Shown piece after piece: positions 15,505 through 23,945 of a stretch of 42,299 nucleotides of DNA (positions are counted from its first letter, which is position 1; each line of letters opens with the position of its first letter). Position numbers and translations under genes: made by a program. A model generated the notes under the pieces. It was given only the letters and a program-made list of their open reading frames with translations. It made no database searches and was not told where the DNA came from. Origin of the DNA: a bacterium (lineage in GTDB: Bacteria; Chloroflexota; Dormibacteria; Aeolococcales; Bog-877); contig JAJYPP010000022.1 in the NCBI GenBank assembly GCA_021795235.1, positions 1 through 42,299 of the forward strand, in the 5' to 3' direction.

Positions 15505-17219
15505 AGCCCTTTCTCCGCAACCGCGGCCAGCAGTTCCGCAGCATGGAGTCTGGCGATGCCGGGGGTCGCCTCACCAGCCATCAGTCGGCCCAGCTCCAGG
15601 ATCCGCTGGTCGTGGTCCAGGCTGGCCACCTGGCTGTGCACGCTGGAGGGGTCCTCCGACTTCCACACCAACAGGTGGGCCGAGGCCCTGGCGGCGATCG
15701 GGGCCAGATGGGTGACGCAGATGACCTGACGGCTCACCGCCACCTGGCGAAGCAGGTCACCGACCCGGTTGGCGGCCTCACCTCCCAACCCCTGGTCGAT
15801 CTCGTCGAAGACCACGGAGCCGACCCCGGAGCGGCGGCTCAGATGGGAAAGCAGGGCCAGAGCCACCCGCGAGAGCTCCCCCCCGGAGGCGGAATCCCGG
15901 AGCGCGCGCGGCTGGTCGCCGCGGTTGGCGGCCAGCTCGAAGGAGACGTGGTCCCAACCGTCCCGGAAGCACTCGACCGGGACCCCGTCAGGGCCCTCGA
16001 CGCCGGCCGGATCGGGCTGCCGCCAGACACGGATGGAGAAGCGGGCATGGGGCATGAGCATCTGCCTCAGGTCTGAGGTCACCGCGGACTCCAGCTCCCG
16101 AGCGGCCGCCTCTCGGGCGGCCGACAGGTCTCCGCAGGCCTGAGCGAGGAGCAGCTCCGACCGCTCCAGCTCCTCCTCCAGACGGCGGACCCGACCGTCC
16201 AACCCGCCCTGGTCCGCCACCAGCAGGGCGGCCGCCTCGCGGCGGCTGATGGCCGCTGCCAGCGAGCCACCGTGGCGGCGCGCCAGCCGCTCCAGCAGCG
16301 CCAGCCGCTCCTCCACCTCGCCCAGCCGCCGGGCGTCGTCCGGCAGGTGGTCCAGGTACGACCCCAGCTGCAGCACCAACTCCTGCAGCACCGTGACCAC
16401 CTCCTCCACCTGGGCCGCCGCGCGATCCAGCTCCGGGTCGATCCCGGCCACCGCACGGGCCAGCTGCACGGCGGCCGGCAGGCTGGGACCAGAGGAGTCG
16501 AGGTCGCCTCCCCCAGCCGCCAGCCGGAGCTGCTCGGCAGCCTCCCGCAGACGCGCTGAGTGGGCGAGGCGGTCCCTCTCCGCCAGCAGCTCCCGATCCT
16601 CGCCTTCGGTGATCCCGGCCGCGGCCAGCTCCTCCAAGTCCTGCGCCGCCCGCTCCAGCTCGAGGTTCTCGGTGGCTTGCAGTTCCCGCAGCCGGACCAG
16701 CTCCGAGGCGGCGGCCTGGCGACGGTCGAAGAGCCGGCCCACCTCCTCCCTGGCCTCCAACAACGCATCCCCGCCGAAGCCGTCCAGCCCCTGCCGCTGC
16801 TCGGGCTCCCTCAGCCACCGCGATGAGGCCCCCTGGCCATGCACCTCCAACAGGGCGTCCCCAAGCTCCCGGATCGTGGCCACCGGGACCACTTGTCCAT
16901 TCACGCGGGCGGTGCTGCGTCCCGAAGCCAGCAGCTCGCGCCCCAGGACCAGGACGTCGCTCGGCTCCACTCCCAAGCTCTCGAGGAGGGCCAGCCCCGG
17001 GGTGGGAGCCTCCGAGAAGACAGCATGGGCCTGGGCCCGGTCGCACCCCGACCGCAAGAGAGAGGGGTCGGCGCGGCCGCCGAGCGCCAGAGAGAGCGCC
17101 GCCAGGAGGACCGACTTGCCGGCTCCGGTCTCACCGGTGATGGCATTGAGACCAGGGCCGAACCCGCAACCGGCCCGCTCCATCACCGCCAGGTTCTCGA
17201 CCCTCAGTTCGATCAGCAA
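15501..17219 (-). CDS. recN: DNA repair protein RecN (SMC-like ATPase)
   Basis: The product has 572 residues. Walker A AITGETGAGKSVLL is near residue 30; a long coiled coil rich in Glu/Leu/Arg spans roughly residues 150-380; the ABC signature SASGGELSRVALAL and Walker B SVVFDEIDQGLGGEAA follow, then QVICVTHLAPIAARA. RecN binds broken ends and helps recombination repair. The TTG start lies 2 nt after the nadK stop without a strong ribosome site, so re-initiation after nadK is likely. The nadK-recN pairing is typical. Confidence 0.95.
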   Translation of the reverse strand: MLIELRVENLAVMERAGCGFGPGLNAITGETGAGKSVLLAALSLALGGRADPSLLRSGCDRAQAHAVFSEAPTPGLALLESLGVEPSDVLVLGRELLASGRSTARVNGQVVPVATIRELGDALLEVHGQGASSRWLREPEQRQGLDGFGGDALLEAREEVGRLFDRRQAAASELVRLRELQATENLELERAAQDLEELAAAGITEGEDRELLAERDRLAHSARLREAAEQLRLAAGGGDLDSSGPSLPAAVQLARAVAGIDPELDRAAAQVEEVVTVLQELVLQLGSYLDHLPDDARRLGEVEERLALLERLARRHGGSLAAAISRREAAALLVADQGGLDGRVRRLEEELERSELLLAQACGDLSAAREAAARELESAVTSDLRQMLMPHARFSIRVWRQPDPAGVEGPDGVPVECFRDGWDHVSFELAANRGDQPRALRDSASGGELSRVALALLSHLSRRSGVGSVVFDEIDQGLGGEAANRVGDLLRQVAVSRQVICVTHLAPIAARASAHLLVWKSEDPSSVHSQVASLDHDQRILELGRLMAGEATPGIARLHAAELLAAVAEKGL

Positions 17220-17221
17220 GG

Positions 17222-18142
17222 TCAGGTCCGGGGATTGTCGGACACCGGACGTTGAGCCTGCTTCTCGTCGCCAGCGTCCAGGGGCATCTTCAGGACCGTG
17301 GCGAACCCCGTCTTCGACCGCAATCTGGAGAAGAATCCCGAGGTTCCCGGGGGCTCGCAGAAGTCGAGGCGTGGGCCCCTGGCCACCCGCAGCTCCCCGC
17401 CCTCCACCAGCTCACCCCAGGCAAGCCCGTCCGCACCGACCACCGCTCTACCCCGTCGCATCTCCACTGTGACCTCACAGCTGTCCGGGATCACCAGCGA
17501 GCGGCTGAGGATCGCATGGGGGTTGAGAGGGGTCACCACCAGAGCGGGCACCGCCGGGTCCAGCGGCGGCCCCCCCGCCGAAAGTGAGTAGGCGGTCGAG
17601 CCGATGCTGGTCGCCACGATCAGGCCGTCTGCATCGAAGTCGCCGATCAGGTCGGAGTCGGCGCGCACCCTGATCCGCACCAGGTTGAAGGCCTCCGCCT
17701 TCAGCACCACCTCGTTGACCGCCACCTCGACCCTGGTCGAGGGCAGCGGCGCTCGATCCTCGTTGATCACCGCCCGCAGGGTGCTGCGCCCCTCCAGTCT
17801 GCACCTCCCCTCGGCGAACGCGCCTATCGCCTGGGGCAGCTCGGGCAGCTCGACGCTGGCCAGGAATCCCAGATGTCCTCGGTTGACCCCCAAGACCGGG
17901 ATGCCGGACGGCGCGGCCAGGCGAGCGCCATAGAGCAGGGTCCCGTCGCCTCCTATCGTCACCAGCAGCCGCAATCCCGACAGCTGGGGCCCGATCACCG
18001 CCTCCGGCTCGCGCTGAGCCACAACAGTCCTGAAACCGGCAGCCTCCGCCAGCCTGGTCGACTCGCGCAGCTCAGCGGCCAGAGGATCCTCCTGCAGGTT
18101 GAGCAGGAAGGCGATGACCCCTCGAGGCTCGGCCACGCTCAT
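17222..18142 (-). CDS. nadK: NAD kinase
   Basis: It makes NADP+ from NAD+. The product has 306 residues with the GGDGT motif (LLVTIGGDGTLLYGAR), GVNRGHLGFLASV, the conserved acidic VAVNEVVLKAEAFN and TSIGSTAYSLSAGGP, in the usual order. ATG at 18142 is chosen because GGGAG lies 7 nt upstream; the GTG two codons earlier is only one base from that site. The C-terminal 30 residues after FFSRLRSKTGF are polar and variable. Supply of NADP here complements nadE further down the same array. Confidence 0.95.
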   Translation of the reverse strand: MSVAEPRGVIAFLLNLQEDPLAAELRESTRLAEAAGFRTVVAQREPEAVIGPQLSGLRLLVTIGGDGTLLYGARLAAPSGIPVLGVNRGHLGFLASVELPELPQAIGAFAEGRCRLEGRSTLRAVINEDRAPLPSTRVEVAVNEVVLKAEAFNLVRIRVRADSDLIGDFDADGLIVATSIGSTAYSLSAGGPPLDPAVPALVVTPLNPHAILSRSLVIPDSCEVTVEMRRGRAVVGADGLAWGELVEGGELRVARGPRLDFCEPPGTSGFFSRLRSKTGFATVLKMPLDAGDEKQAQRPVSDNPRT

Positions 18143-18217
18143 CTCCACGCTCCCGCCGCCGAGCAGACGTCCATTGCCTTGATGTTATGTCCTTCTCATC
18201 AACCTAAGCCGGTCGGG

Positions 18218-18649
18218 TCAGAGGGCCATCCCCACCAGGAACCCCAGCACCGCCCCGGCCAGAACCTCGAAGGGGGTGTGCCCCAGGAAAGCTCGCAGCC
18301 GCTCGTAGCGGAGTCCAAGGCTGCTCCGCAGGTCCTCGATCATCTGGTTCAGGATGAGGCCCTGCTGGCCCGCCGCCCGCCGCACCCCGGTGGCATCGTA
18401 GACCACCACCACCGTCAGCACCACCGCCGCCGCAAAGACTGGGGATCCAGTGCCCAGGCGCCGCCCGAGGAGGGTGGTCAGACAGACCGTCATGGCGGTG
18501 TGGGAGCTCGGCATCCCCCCCGACAGCCCGATCGAACGCACGCTGAACCGCCGCCGCCTCCAGGAGTCGGTCGCCACCTTCAGGATCTGGGCTACGGCCC
18601 AGGCCAGAGTTGGAACCCAGATGAACTGGTTGGTGAAGAGAGGAGCCAC
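18218..18649 (-). CDS. Divergent PAP2-family membrane protein (DUF212/YuiD type)
   Basis: The product has 143 residues with 4-5 hydrophobic segments. SIGLSGGMPSSHTAM and the final HTPFEVLAGAVLGFLVG are the conserved SGGMPSSH...GHTP.EV..G pattern of the divergent acid-phosphatase/vanadium-haloperoxidase group known from Bacillus YuiD, and YDATGVRRAAGQQG is also typical. By similarity it might dephosphorylate an undecaprenyl-type lipid, but activity has not been assigned to this family to my knowledge. It sits between xseB (9 nt) and nadK (75 nt). Confidence 0.9.
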   Translation of the reverse strand: MAPLFTNQFIWVPTLAWAVAQILKVATDSWRRRRFSVRSIGLSGGMPSSHTAMTVCLTTLLGRRLGTGSPVFAAAVVLTVVVVYDATGVRRAAGQQGLILNQMIEDLRSSLGLRYERLRAFLGHTPFEVLAGAVLGFLVGMAL

Positions 18650-18658
18650 CGGCTGCCG

Positions 18659-18958
18659 TCAGGCTCCGCGGCTACCGGCGGGATCCAGGTCGATGGCTGG
18701 ATCGAAGGGGCGCTCCACCGGGTCCCCCTCCGGCCCCAGGGACAGCTCCATCACCCGCTTCTCCGCGCCATCCAGGAGGCTCGAGCAGCGCCTGACCAGA
18801 GCGACACCACGCTCGTACAGCTCCATGGCCTCCTCCAATGGGGCCTTGCCGTCCTCCAGCCGACCGAGCACCGCATCCAGCTCCCCCAGCGCCGCCTCGT
18901 AGTCGAGAGCCTCCGCACCCGTCACGGGAGCCATCGACGCCTCCGGTTCACGCTCCAT
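18659..18958 (-). CDS. xseB: Exodeoxyribonuclease VII small subunit
   Basis: The product has 99 residues from ATG at 18958, which has GGAGG 6 nt upstream (GTG and TTG codons just 5' are worse). The core DYEAALGELDAVLGRLE, then APLEEAMELYERGVALVRR, is the diagnostic XseB helical pair; the C-terminal 30 residues are an acidic/proline extension. It binds the large subunit to form the single-strand exonuclease complex. It overlaps the xseA end by 11 nt. Confidence 0.95.
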   Translation of the reverse strand: MEREPEASMAPVTGAEALDYEAALGELDAVLGRLEDGKAPLEEAMELYERGVALVRRCSSLLDGAEKRVMELSLGPEGDPVERPFDPAIDLDPAGSRGA

Positions 18959-20267
18959 CACCAACCTCCTGCAGGGGTATCGCCTGGATCACGGTGCTGG
19001 CCACAGTCCCCCGCGCCAGCCTGGTCAGGATCCGCTCACCGGGGCTGACCTGGCTCGGGTCGCGCAGCATCTGGCCGCTTGCTCCCAGGTAGGTTATCGA
19101 GTAGCCCCGCCCCAGCACCGCCAGCGGGCTCAGCGCCTCCAGGCGGCCCACCCGGCCCAGGAACTCCTCTCTGGCCCGCAGCAGCCGGGGTCCAGGGCCG
19201 CGCGCCACCAGCAGTTGGCGACGACCATCCAGATCCACGCGGCGCCGCGCCACCAGCCGCGAGCGGGCTCCCTCCAGCCTTACGGACAGACGGTCCAGAT
19301 CCTGGCGGCCGGCCTCGACCCGCGCCCGCGGCGCCAGCCTCCGCAGCCTGGCCTCCAACTGCAGCAGTGACCGGGACATGGCGGAGGTGATCCCCTCCGC
19401 GCCCCGGCGAAGCCGCAACCGGCGCGCGGCCACATCGGCCCGCAGCTGCTCCAGGTCCGGAACCGCCAGCTCCGCCGCCACCGACGGGGTGGCCGCCCGC
19501 CTGTCGGCGACGAAGTCGACCACGGTGGTGTCGGTCTCGTGCCCCACTCCGGTTATGACCGGATGGCTGAGCGCCGCCACCGCCCGGGCGACCTCCTCGG
19601 TGTTGAACGCCTGGAGATCCTCCAGCGAGCCCCCTCCCCGGACCAGGAGGATGAGGTCGGAGCCGGACCGGTCGGCCAACCTGAGGGCCTCCACGATGGC
19701 GGCGGGGCTGCCTTCGCCCTGGACCAGGGTGGGCAGGACCAGCACCGTGGTGATGGGACAGCGCCGCCTGACCACCTGGATGACATCCCGTATCGCCGCC
19801 CCCCGCCCCGAGGTCACCACCGCCACCCGCCGGGGCAGGAATGGCAGCGGTCGCTTGCGCGCCGCAGCGAACAGCCCCTCTGCCTCCAGCTTGGCCACCA
19901 GCTGCTGGAAAGCGATGGCCAGGGCACCGACCCCGGTCGGCTCCAGCCGGTCCAGGTAGAGCTGGACATCTCCCCTGGAGGCGTAGAAGGACACCTTGCC
20001 GTGGGCGATGATCCTCTGCCCGGTCTCGGGCTCGAAGTCAAGGGTGCGGCCGGCGCCTCGGAACATCACCGCTTTGATGGAGGCCGCTTCGCCGGCGCCC
20101 GGCCGGCAGTCCTTGAGGGTCAGGTAGCGATGACCCGCCGCTGACCTGGTGCAGGTGCCGATCTCCGCCTCCACGTAGAGGTCGGCCAGCTCGGGGTCTT
20201 CCTCCAGATCCGCGCGGATCAAGGAGTTGAGCTCACCTACCTGCAGGACTCGGCTCGGAGCCAGCAT
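18948..20267 (-). CDS. xseA: Exodeoxyribonuclease VII large subunit
   Basis: The product has 439 residues. The N-terminal OB-fold (VGELNSLIRADLEEDPELA) is followed by the catalytic domain: RVAVVTSGRGAAIRDVIQV, LVRGGGSLEDLQAFN, and ITGVGHETDTTVVDFVADRR with TPSVAAELAVP. An Arg-rich coiled-coil region comes before the C-terminal segment ALSPLAVLGRGYSITY. The ATG has GGGAGG about 9 nt upstream and lies within the end of nusB (35-nt overlap). It degrades single-stranded DNA from both ends. Confidence 0.96.
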   Translation of the reverse strand: MLAPSRVLQVGELNSLIRADLEEDPELADLYVEAEIGTCTRSAAGHRYLTLKDCRPGAGEAASIKAVMFRGAGRTLDFEPETGQRIIAHGKVSFYASRGDVQLYLDRLEPTGVGALAIAFQQLVAKLEAEGLFAAARKRPLPFLPRRVAVVTSGRGAAIRDVIQVVRRRCPITTVLVLPTLVQGEGSPAAIVEALRLADRSGSDLILLVRGGGSLEDLQAFNTEEVARAVAALSHPVITGVGHETDTTVVDFVADRRAATPSVAAELAVPDLEQLRADVAARRLRLRRGAEGITSAMSRSLLQLEARLRRLAPRARVEAGRQDLDRLSVRLEGARSRLVARRRVDLDGRRQLLVARGPGPRLLRAREEFLGRVGRLEALSPLAVLGRGYSITYLGASGQMLRDPSQVSPGERILTRLARGTVASTVIQAIPLQEVGDGA

Positions 20268-20691
20268 CCCCCGTCCCTCCCCTCACAACCGCAACCTCGC
20301 GCACCACCCGACCCAGCACGCCGTTCACGAAGGCGCCGGCCTCCGGGCCCGCCATCTCCTTGGCCAGCTGCACCGCCTCGTCGATCACCACCGCCACCGG
20401 GTCGGACCGCCGCCAGGCCAGCTCCTCGGTGCCCAACCGCAGCACCGCTCGCTCCACTGAGCCCATCTGACCCAGCCGCCAGTTGGTCGAGGCCGCCTCC
20501 AGCATGGTGTCGATGGCCGCCTCGTGCTCCACCACTCCCCGGACCAACTCCGCGGCAAACGCGGTCGAACTGGCCGGCAGCTCCTGCGCCGCCGCGGCGT
20601 ACTCCAGCGCCGCCTCCCATTCCAAGGGCCTGGTCTCGACCTCGAAGAGGACCCCCAGGGCAAGCTGCCGGGCTTGGTGCCGCGGCCTCAC
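20233..20691 (-). CDS. nusB: Transcription antitermination protein NusB
   Basis: The product has 152 residues in an all-helical NusB fold: RHQARQLALGVLFEVE at the start, FAAELVRGVVEHEAAIDTML, and the C-terminal VVIDEAVQLAKEMAGPEAG-AFVNGVLGRV signature. It acts with NusE/S10 on rRNA operon antitermination. GTG start 3 nt after the asp23 stop; the polar 20-residue tail is encoded in the zone overlapping xseA. Confidence 0.95.
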   Translation of the reverse strand: MRPRHQARQLALGVLFEVETRPLEWEAALEYAAAAQELPASSTAFAAELVRGVVEHEAAIDTMLEAASTNWRLGQMGSVERAVLRLGTEELAWRRSDPVAVVIDEAVQLAKEMAGPEAGAFVNGVLGRVVREVAVVRGGTGDAGSEPSPAGR

Positions 20692-20694
20692 CCC

Positions 20695-21051
20695 TCAGTC
20701 CGCCCCGACATCGACCACATGCACGTTGATCTCCACCACCTCCAGCCCCAGCATCCTCCGGAGGTCCCGCGCCACCCGGTCCTGGAGCGCATCGGCCAGC
20801 TCGGGCACCGCCGCCTGGGCGGTTATCGCGACGAACAGCTCCACCTTGATGGCGGAGGCCCCGATCATCTCCAGGCGCACCCCCTTGTGGCCGTGCTGGC
20901 CGCGTAGCGGTCGCGGCACCGGCACCCCCGCCGGCTCGCACATGGCGGCCACCCCCGGGGTTGCCAACGCCGCCACCGCGGCGATCGAGGCCACCACCTC
21001 GCTGGCCACCCGGACACGCCCCGGGGGGCGGGCCACCGAGGCAGGACTCAT
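20695..21051 (-). CDS. Asp23/Gls24 family envelope-stress protein
   Basis: The product has 118 residues. GRVRVASEVVASIAAVAAL at the start, GVRLEMIGASAIKVELFVAI in the middle and LADALQDRVARDLRRMLG are the alternating strands and helices of the Asp23 domain. In Gram-positive bacteria such proteins are tied to the cell envelope and stress; the copy next to efp and nusB (YqhY type) has been linked to lipid/acetyl-CoA carboxylase homeostasis in Bacillus. The ATG overlaps the efp stop (ATGA). Confidence 0.93.
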   Translation of the reverse strand: MSPASVARPPGRVRVASEVVASIAAVAALATPGVAAMCEPAGVPVPRPLRGQHGHKGVRLEMIGASAIKVELFVAITAQAAVPELADALQDRVARDLRRMLGLEVVEINVHVVDVGAD

Positions 21052-21608
21052 TGGGCGCGTTCCGAGTACTTTCCGGTCCTGGTGTCCACCTTGATCCGAT
21101 CTCCGACCGCCACGAAAAGAGGGACGTCGACCACGACCCCGGTCTCCAGGGTGGCCGGCTTGAAGGTCCCGGTAGCGGTGTCCCCCTTGAAGCCCGGGTC
21201 GGTCTGGGTCACCTCGAGGGCCACCGAGATCGGCAGCTCGACTCCCAGCACCTGGTCCTCATAGCGCAACAGAGTGAGGTGGTCGGACTCCCGCAGCCAC
21301 TTGCTCGCCTCGGCGAACTGCTCCGCGCTCAGGGTCACCTGGTCGAAGGTGGCAGTGTCCATGACCACGTGCTGATCGCCGTCGTGGTAGAGGTACTGCA
21401 CCTCGACCTTCTCGATCCGAGCCCGGGGGAACCGCTCCTCGGGCCGAAAGGTCTCCTCGGTCACGGCGCCGCTGTTGACATTGCGCAGTCGGGTCCGTAC
21501 CACGGCGGTGCCGCGGCCCATCTTGATGTGCTCGAAGCTCAGCACCTCCAGCAGCTGGCCGTTTCGCTCCACGGTGGTGCCCGCCCTGAGCTCTCCGGCG
21601 TTGATCAT
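21048..21608 (-). CDS. efp: Translation elongation factor P
   Basis: The product has 186 residues, full length with KOW, OB and C-terminal OB domains (ending IKVDTRTGKYSERA). It rescues ribosomes stalled at proline runs. The ATG has AAGGAGG 6 nt upstream, one of the best ribosome sites here. The domain-I loop that reaches the peptidyl-transferase centre reads EHIKMGRGTAVVRTRL: Arg stands at the tip instead of the usual Lys, and Met replaces the Pro normally before it. No EarP, EpmA or YmfI-type modification gene is present nearby. It is first in the long minus-strand array. Confidence 0.97.
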   Translation of the reverse strand: MINAGELRAGTTVERNGQLLEVLSFEHIKMGRGTAVVRTRLRNVNSGAVTEETFRPEERFPRARIEKVEVQYLYHDGDQHVVMDTATFDQVTLSAEQFAEASKWLRESDHLTLLRYEDQVLGVELPISVALEVTQTDPGFKGDTATGTFKPATLETGVVVDVPLFVAVGDRIKVDTRTGKYSERAQ

Positions 21609-21655
21609 CGACTGCCTCCTTCGCGGTGGTTACGGGTCGGGCTCTGACCGCCGCT

Positions 21656-21691
21656 CCCCGCGGCCCGCCGTGAGAGCCGCGGGGCGGCTCT
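21656..21691 (-). promoter_or_regulatory. Two mutually exclusive GC hairpins in the efp leader
   Basis: On the minus strand AGAGCCGC/GCGGCTCT (8-bp stem, loop CCC, 21691-21673) and CCCCGCGGC/GCCGCGGGG (9-bp stem, 11-nt loop, 21684-21656) share the bases 21676-21680 and 21684, so only one can form at a time. They end 40 nt before the efp ribosome site. No T-tract follows. They could be an attenuator-like switch or an outcome of high GC. Confidence 0.35.
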
Positions 21692-21833
21692 TGGAAACTG
21701 ATGATCCCAGCTTCGGCCGGGGCGGGGGGCGCTGGCATCACCGCCACCTCGGCCGCGACCACTTCCCACCCCTTGCTACAGGGTCTTCAAGAGCTGGTGC
21801 AGTTTCGCGACTGACAGCTGGTGGACGGAGTGG

Positions 21834-21839
21834 CATCCT
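21834..21839 (+). promoter_or_regulatory. Weak candidate promoter for the HD-GYP gene
   Basis: CTGACA (21811-21816, 5 of 6 of TTGACA) is 17 nt before CATCCT (21834-21839), which keeps A2 and the last T of the -10. The start ATG is 7 nt further on and has no ribosome site, which fits a leaderless transcript. The -10 itself is poor. Confidence 0.35.
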
Positions 21840-21846
21840 GCGGCCA

Positions 21847-23253
21847 ATGAGCACCATCCCCGCCTCCACCCCCGTGCGCGCGGACTTTCAGGGAGCCCTG
21901 CCCAGCTCGTTGGTCCTCGCCTCCCTGTCGCGCGCCCTCGACCTCGCCGAAGGCGAGCCGATGGGCCATGCCATCAGGGCCTGCTGGCTGGGCATGAAGG
22001 TGGGCGACTGGCTGGGGCTCGGACCCGAGGATCGCCAGGACCTCTTCTACGCGCTCCTGCTCAAGGACGCGGGTTGCTCCGCCAACGCCTACAGCGTCAC
22101 CCACTGGTTCGGAGCCGACGACCGCTCCACCAAGGCTCATCTCAAGGTGGCCGACTGGGGAAGTCAGTGGAGATCGGTCCTCTTCGCCATGCGCCAGACC
22201 GCGCCCTCCGCCCCCATCACCAGGCGCATGGCCCGGCTGGTATCCCTGGGATCCAAGGGTCCGGGGCTGGCCAACGAGCTGGTCCAGCTGCGGTGTACCA
22301 GAGGCGCGGAGTTGGTCCGGGAGCTGGGATGGAGCGAGGCCGCGGCCGAGGCGGTCCTGTGCCTCGATGAACACTGGAACGGAGCGGGCCGCCCTCGCGG
22401 CTTGAAGGGGGAGGAGATCCCCCTGCTGAGCCGCATAGTCCTGCTCAGCCAGACCACCGAGATCTTCTGGCGGCTGGGCGGCCGGCGCAGCGTGGAGTCG
22501 GTGCTGCGGCGCCGGCGCGGAACCTGGTTCGACCCCCAACTGGTCGACGCGGTCCTGACCCACGCTCGCAGCGACAAGCTCTGGGACCGGTTCGGCTCCA
22601 TCACCCACCCGGAGCAGGTGGCCCACCTCGACCCCCACCCGCGCAAGATCCCCTCCGCGAGCCTGGAGGCGCTGCTGGAGATCGGGCAGGTGTTCGCGGG
22701 CGTGGTCGACGCCAAGTCGCCCTGGACCTCGACCCACTCCACCCGCACCGCCCTGCTGTCCCGGCGGATGGCGGCGGTGATGGGGCTGGATGAGGAGGAG
22801 GCGAATCGCATCGGCCTGGCCGCCCTGCTTCACGACCTGGGCAAACTGGCGGTGAGCAACGCCATCCTGGACAAGGCGGGGCCGCTGGACCCTGGCGAGA
22901 TGATGGAGATGCAGAACCACACCGAGATCAGCTACCAGCTCCTGGCCCCGTTGTGGCCGCTCGGGGATGTCGCCGAGATGGCGGCCTCCCACCACGAGCG
23001 GCTGGACGGCTCCGGGTACCACCGCCACCTCCGCGGCCCCGACCTAACCTATGGCGCCCAGATCGTGGCCGTGGCCGACGTCTTCGAGGCGCTCACCTCC
23101 GACCGCCCCTACCGGCGCGGCATGGACAACGATCAAGCTATCGCCCATCTGCGCAAGGAAGCCGGGCGAACCCTGGCGGCCGAGCCCATCTCGGCGATCT
23201 ACGAGATGGTGGAGTCGGCCCGCGGGAGACCTGAGGGCTTCGCCCTCACATGA
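21847..23253 (+). CDS. Tandem HD-GYP-type phosphohydrolase
   Basis: The product has 468 residues with two HD-like modules. Residues about 30-220 look like a decayed copy: GHAIRAC holds a His, but the HD pair reads LLLKDAG and the GYP region reads DEHWNGAGRPRGLKG. Residues about 275-460 have the full ligand set: THSTRTALLS, ALLHDLGKLAV, NHTEISYQLL, ASHHERLDGSGYHRHL and VADVFEALTSDRPYR, with GYH in place of GYP. HD-GYP enzymes hydrolyse cyclic di-GMP or related dinucleotides; substrate here is uncertain. It is the only plus-strand gene in the central region, divergent from efp, and its end overlaps the prepilin peptidase by 8 nt. Confidence 0.88.
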   Translation: MSTIPASTPVRADFQGALPSSLVLASLSRALDLAEGEPMGHAIRACWLGMKVGDWLGLGPEDRQDLFYALLLKDAGCSANAYSVTHWFGADDRSTKAHLKVADWGSQWRSVLFAMRQTAPSAPITRRMARLVSLGSKGPGLANELVQLRCTRGAELVRELGWSEAAAEAVLCLDEHWNGAGRPRGLKGEEIPLLSRIVLLSQTTEIFWRLGGRRSVESVLRRRRGTWFDPQLVDAVLTHARSDKLWDRFGSITHPEQVAHLDPHPRKIPSASLEALLEIGQVFAGVVDAKSPWTSTHSTRTALLSRRMAAVMGLDEEEANRIGLAALLHDLGKLAVSNAILDKAGPLDPGEMMEMQNHTEISYQLLAPLWPLGDVAEMAASHHERLDGSGYHRHLRGPDLTYGAQIVAVADVFEALTSDRPYRRGMDNDQAIAHLRKEAGRTLAAEPISAIYEMVESARGRPEGFALT

Positions 23254-23911
23254 AGTAGAGGATCACGCCGCAGCCAATGACCAGGAACGGTCCGTAGGGG
23301 ATCGCGTCCTTGAAACTGAGCCGGCGGGTCAGCAGCAGGGCCACCGTGGCGACCCCACCGATCAGGGTCCCGGCGATCAGCGCCCAGAGCGTGTAGAGAT
23401 GGCCGTAGCTGAGCGCCATCCCGGTCATGGCCCCGATCACCGTCCCCAGCTTCACGTCTCCCCAACCGAAGCCCTCGCCCCCATGAAAGATCGAGCTGAC
23501 GACCGCGAATGGCAGCAGCGCCAGCCCCCCCACCGCCATCCCGAACAGGGCGCGGAAGATAGTCAGATCGGGGCTGAAGGAACTGAGGGCCAACCCTGCG
23601 GCCATCGCCGGCAGGGTGACCACGTCGAGAATTAGCCGGTGCTTGAGGTCGAAGGCCAGAATCTGGATCAGCACCAGAATCCAAAGGCTGTGGATCAAGA
23701 GTTGGACGGTCGGGCCCTCCCGGGCGAAGAACATGAAGAACCCGAGCAGCCCCAGAGCTGGCAGCAACAGGGTCTCGATCCAGGTTCGCCCGGATCGCTC
23801 TCCCTCCTCCAGCTCCCCGATGCCACCCTCCAGCCGCAGGCAGATCAGGCCCACCAGGTACCCCCCGCCCCCCCCCACCACCGCCCAGGCGGCGGCCAAC
23901 CCCAGATTCAT
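23246..23911 (-). CDS. pilD: Prepilin peptidase (A24 family)
   Basis: The product has 221 residues and about seven membrane segments. The two catalytic aspartates are visible in ILAFDLKHRLILD (about residue 87) and GFGWGDVKLGTVIGA (about residue 150), matching the D and G-x-GD motifs of TFPP-type aspartic proteases. The N-terminal methyltransferase half with its CxxC pairs is absent, so it probably cleaves without N-methylation or is a minimal form. It would process type IV pilin-like or pseudopilin precursors; no prepilin is seen in the window. It follows mltG by 34 nt. Confidence 0.92.
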   Translation of the reverse strand: MNLGLAAAWAVVGGGGGYLVGLICLRLEGGIGELEEGERSGRTWIETLLLPALGLLGFFMFFAREGPTVQLLIHSLWILVLIQILAFDLKHRLILDVVTLPAMAAGLALSSFSPDLTIFRALFGMAVGGLALLPFAVVSSIFHGGEGFGWGDVKLGTVIGAMTGMALSYGHLYTLWALIAGTLIGGVATVALLLTRRLSFKDAIPYGPFLVIGCGVILYFM

Positions 23912-23945
23912 CCCAGCTCTCGGGAGCGCTGGCCTCTGGCCGTGC

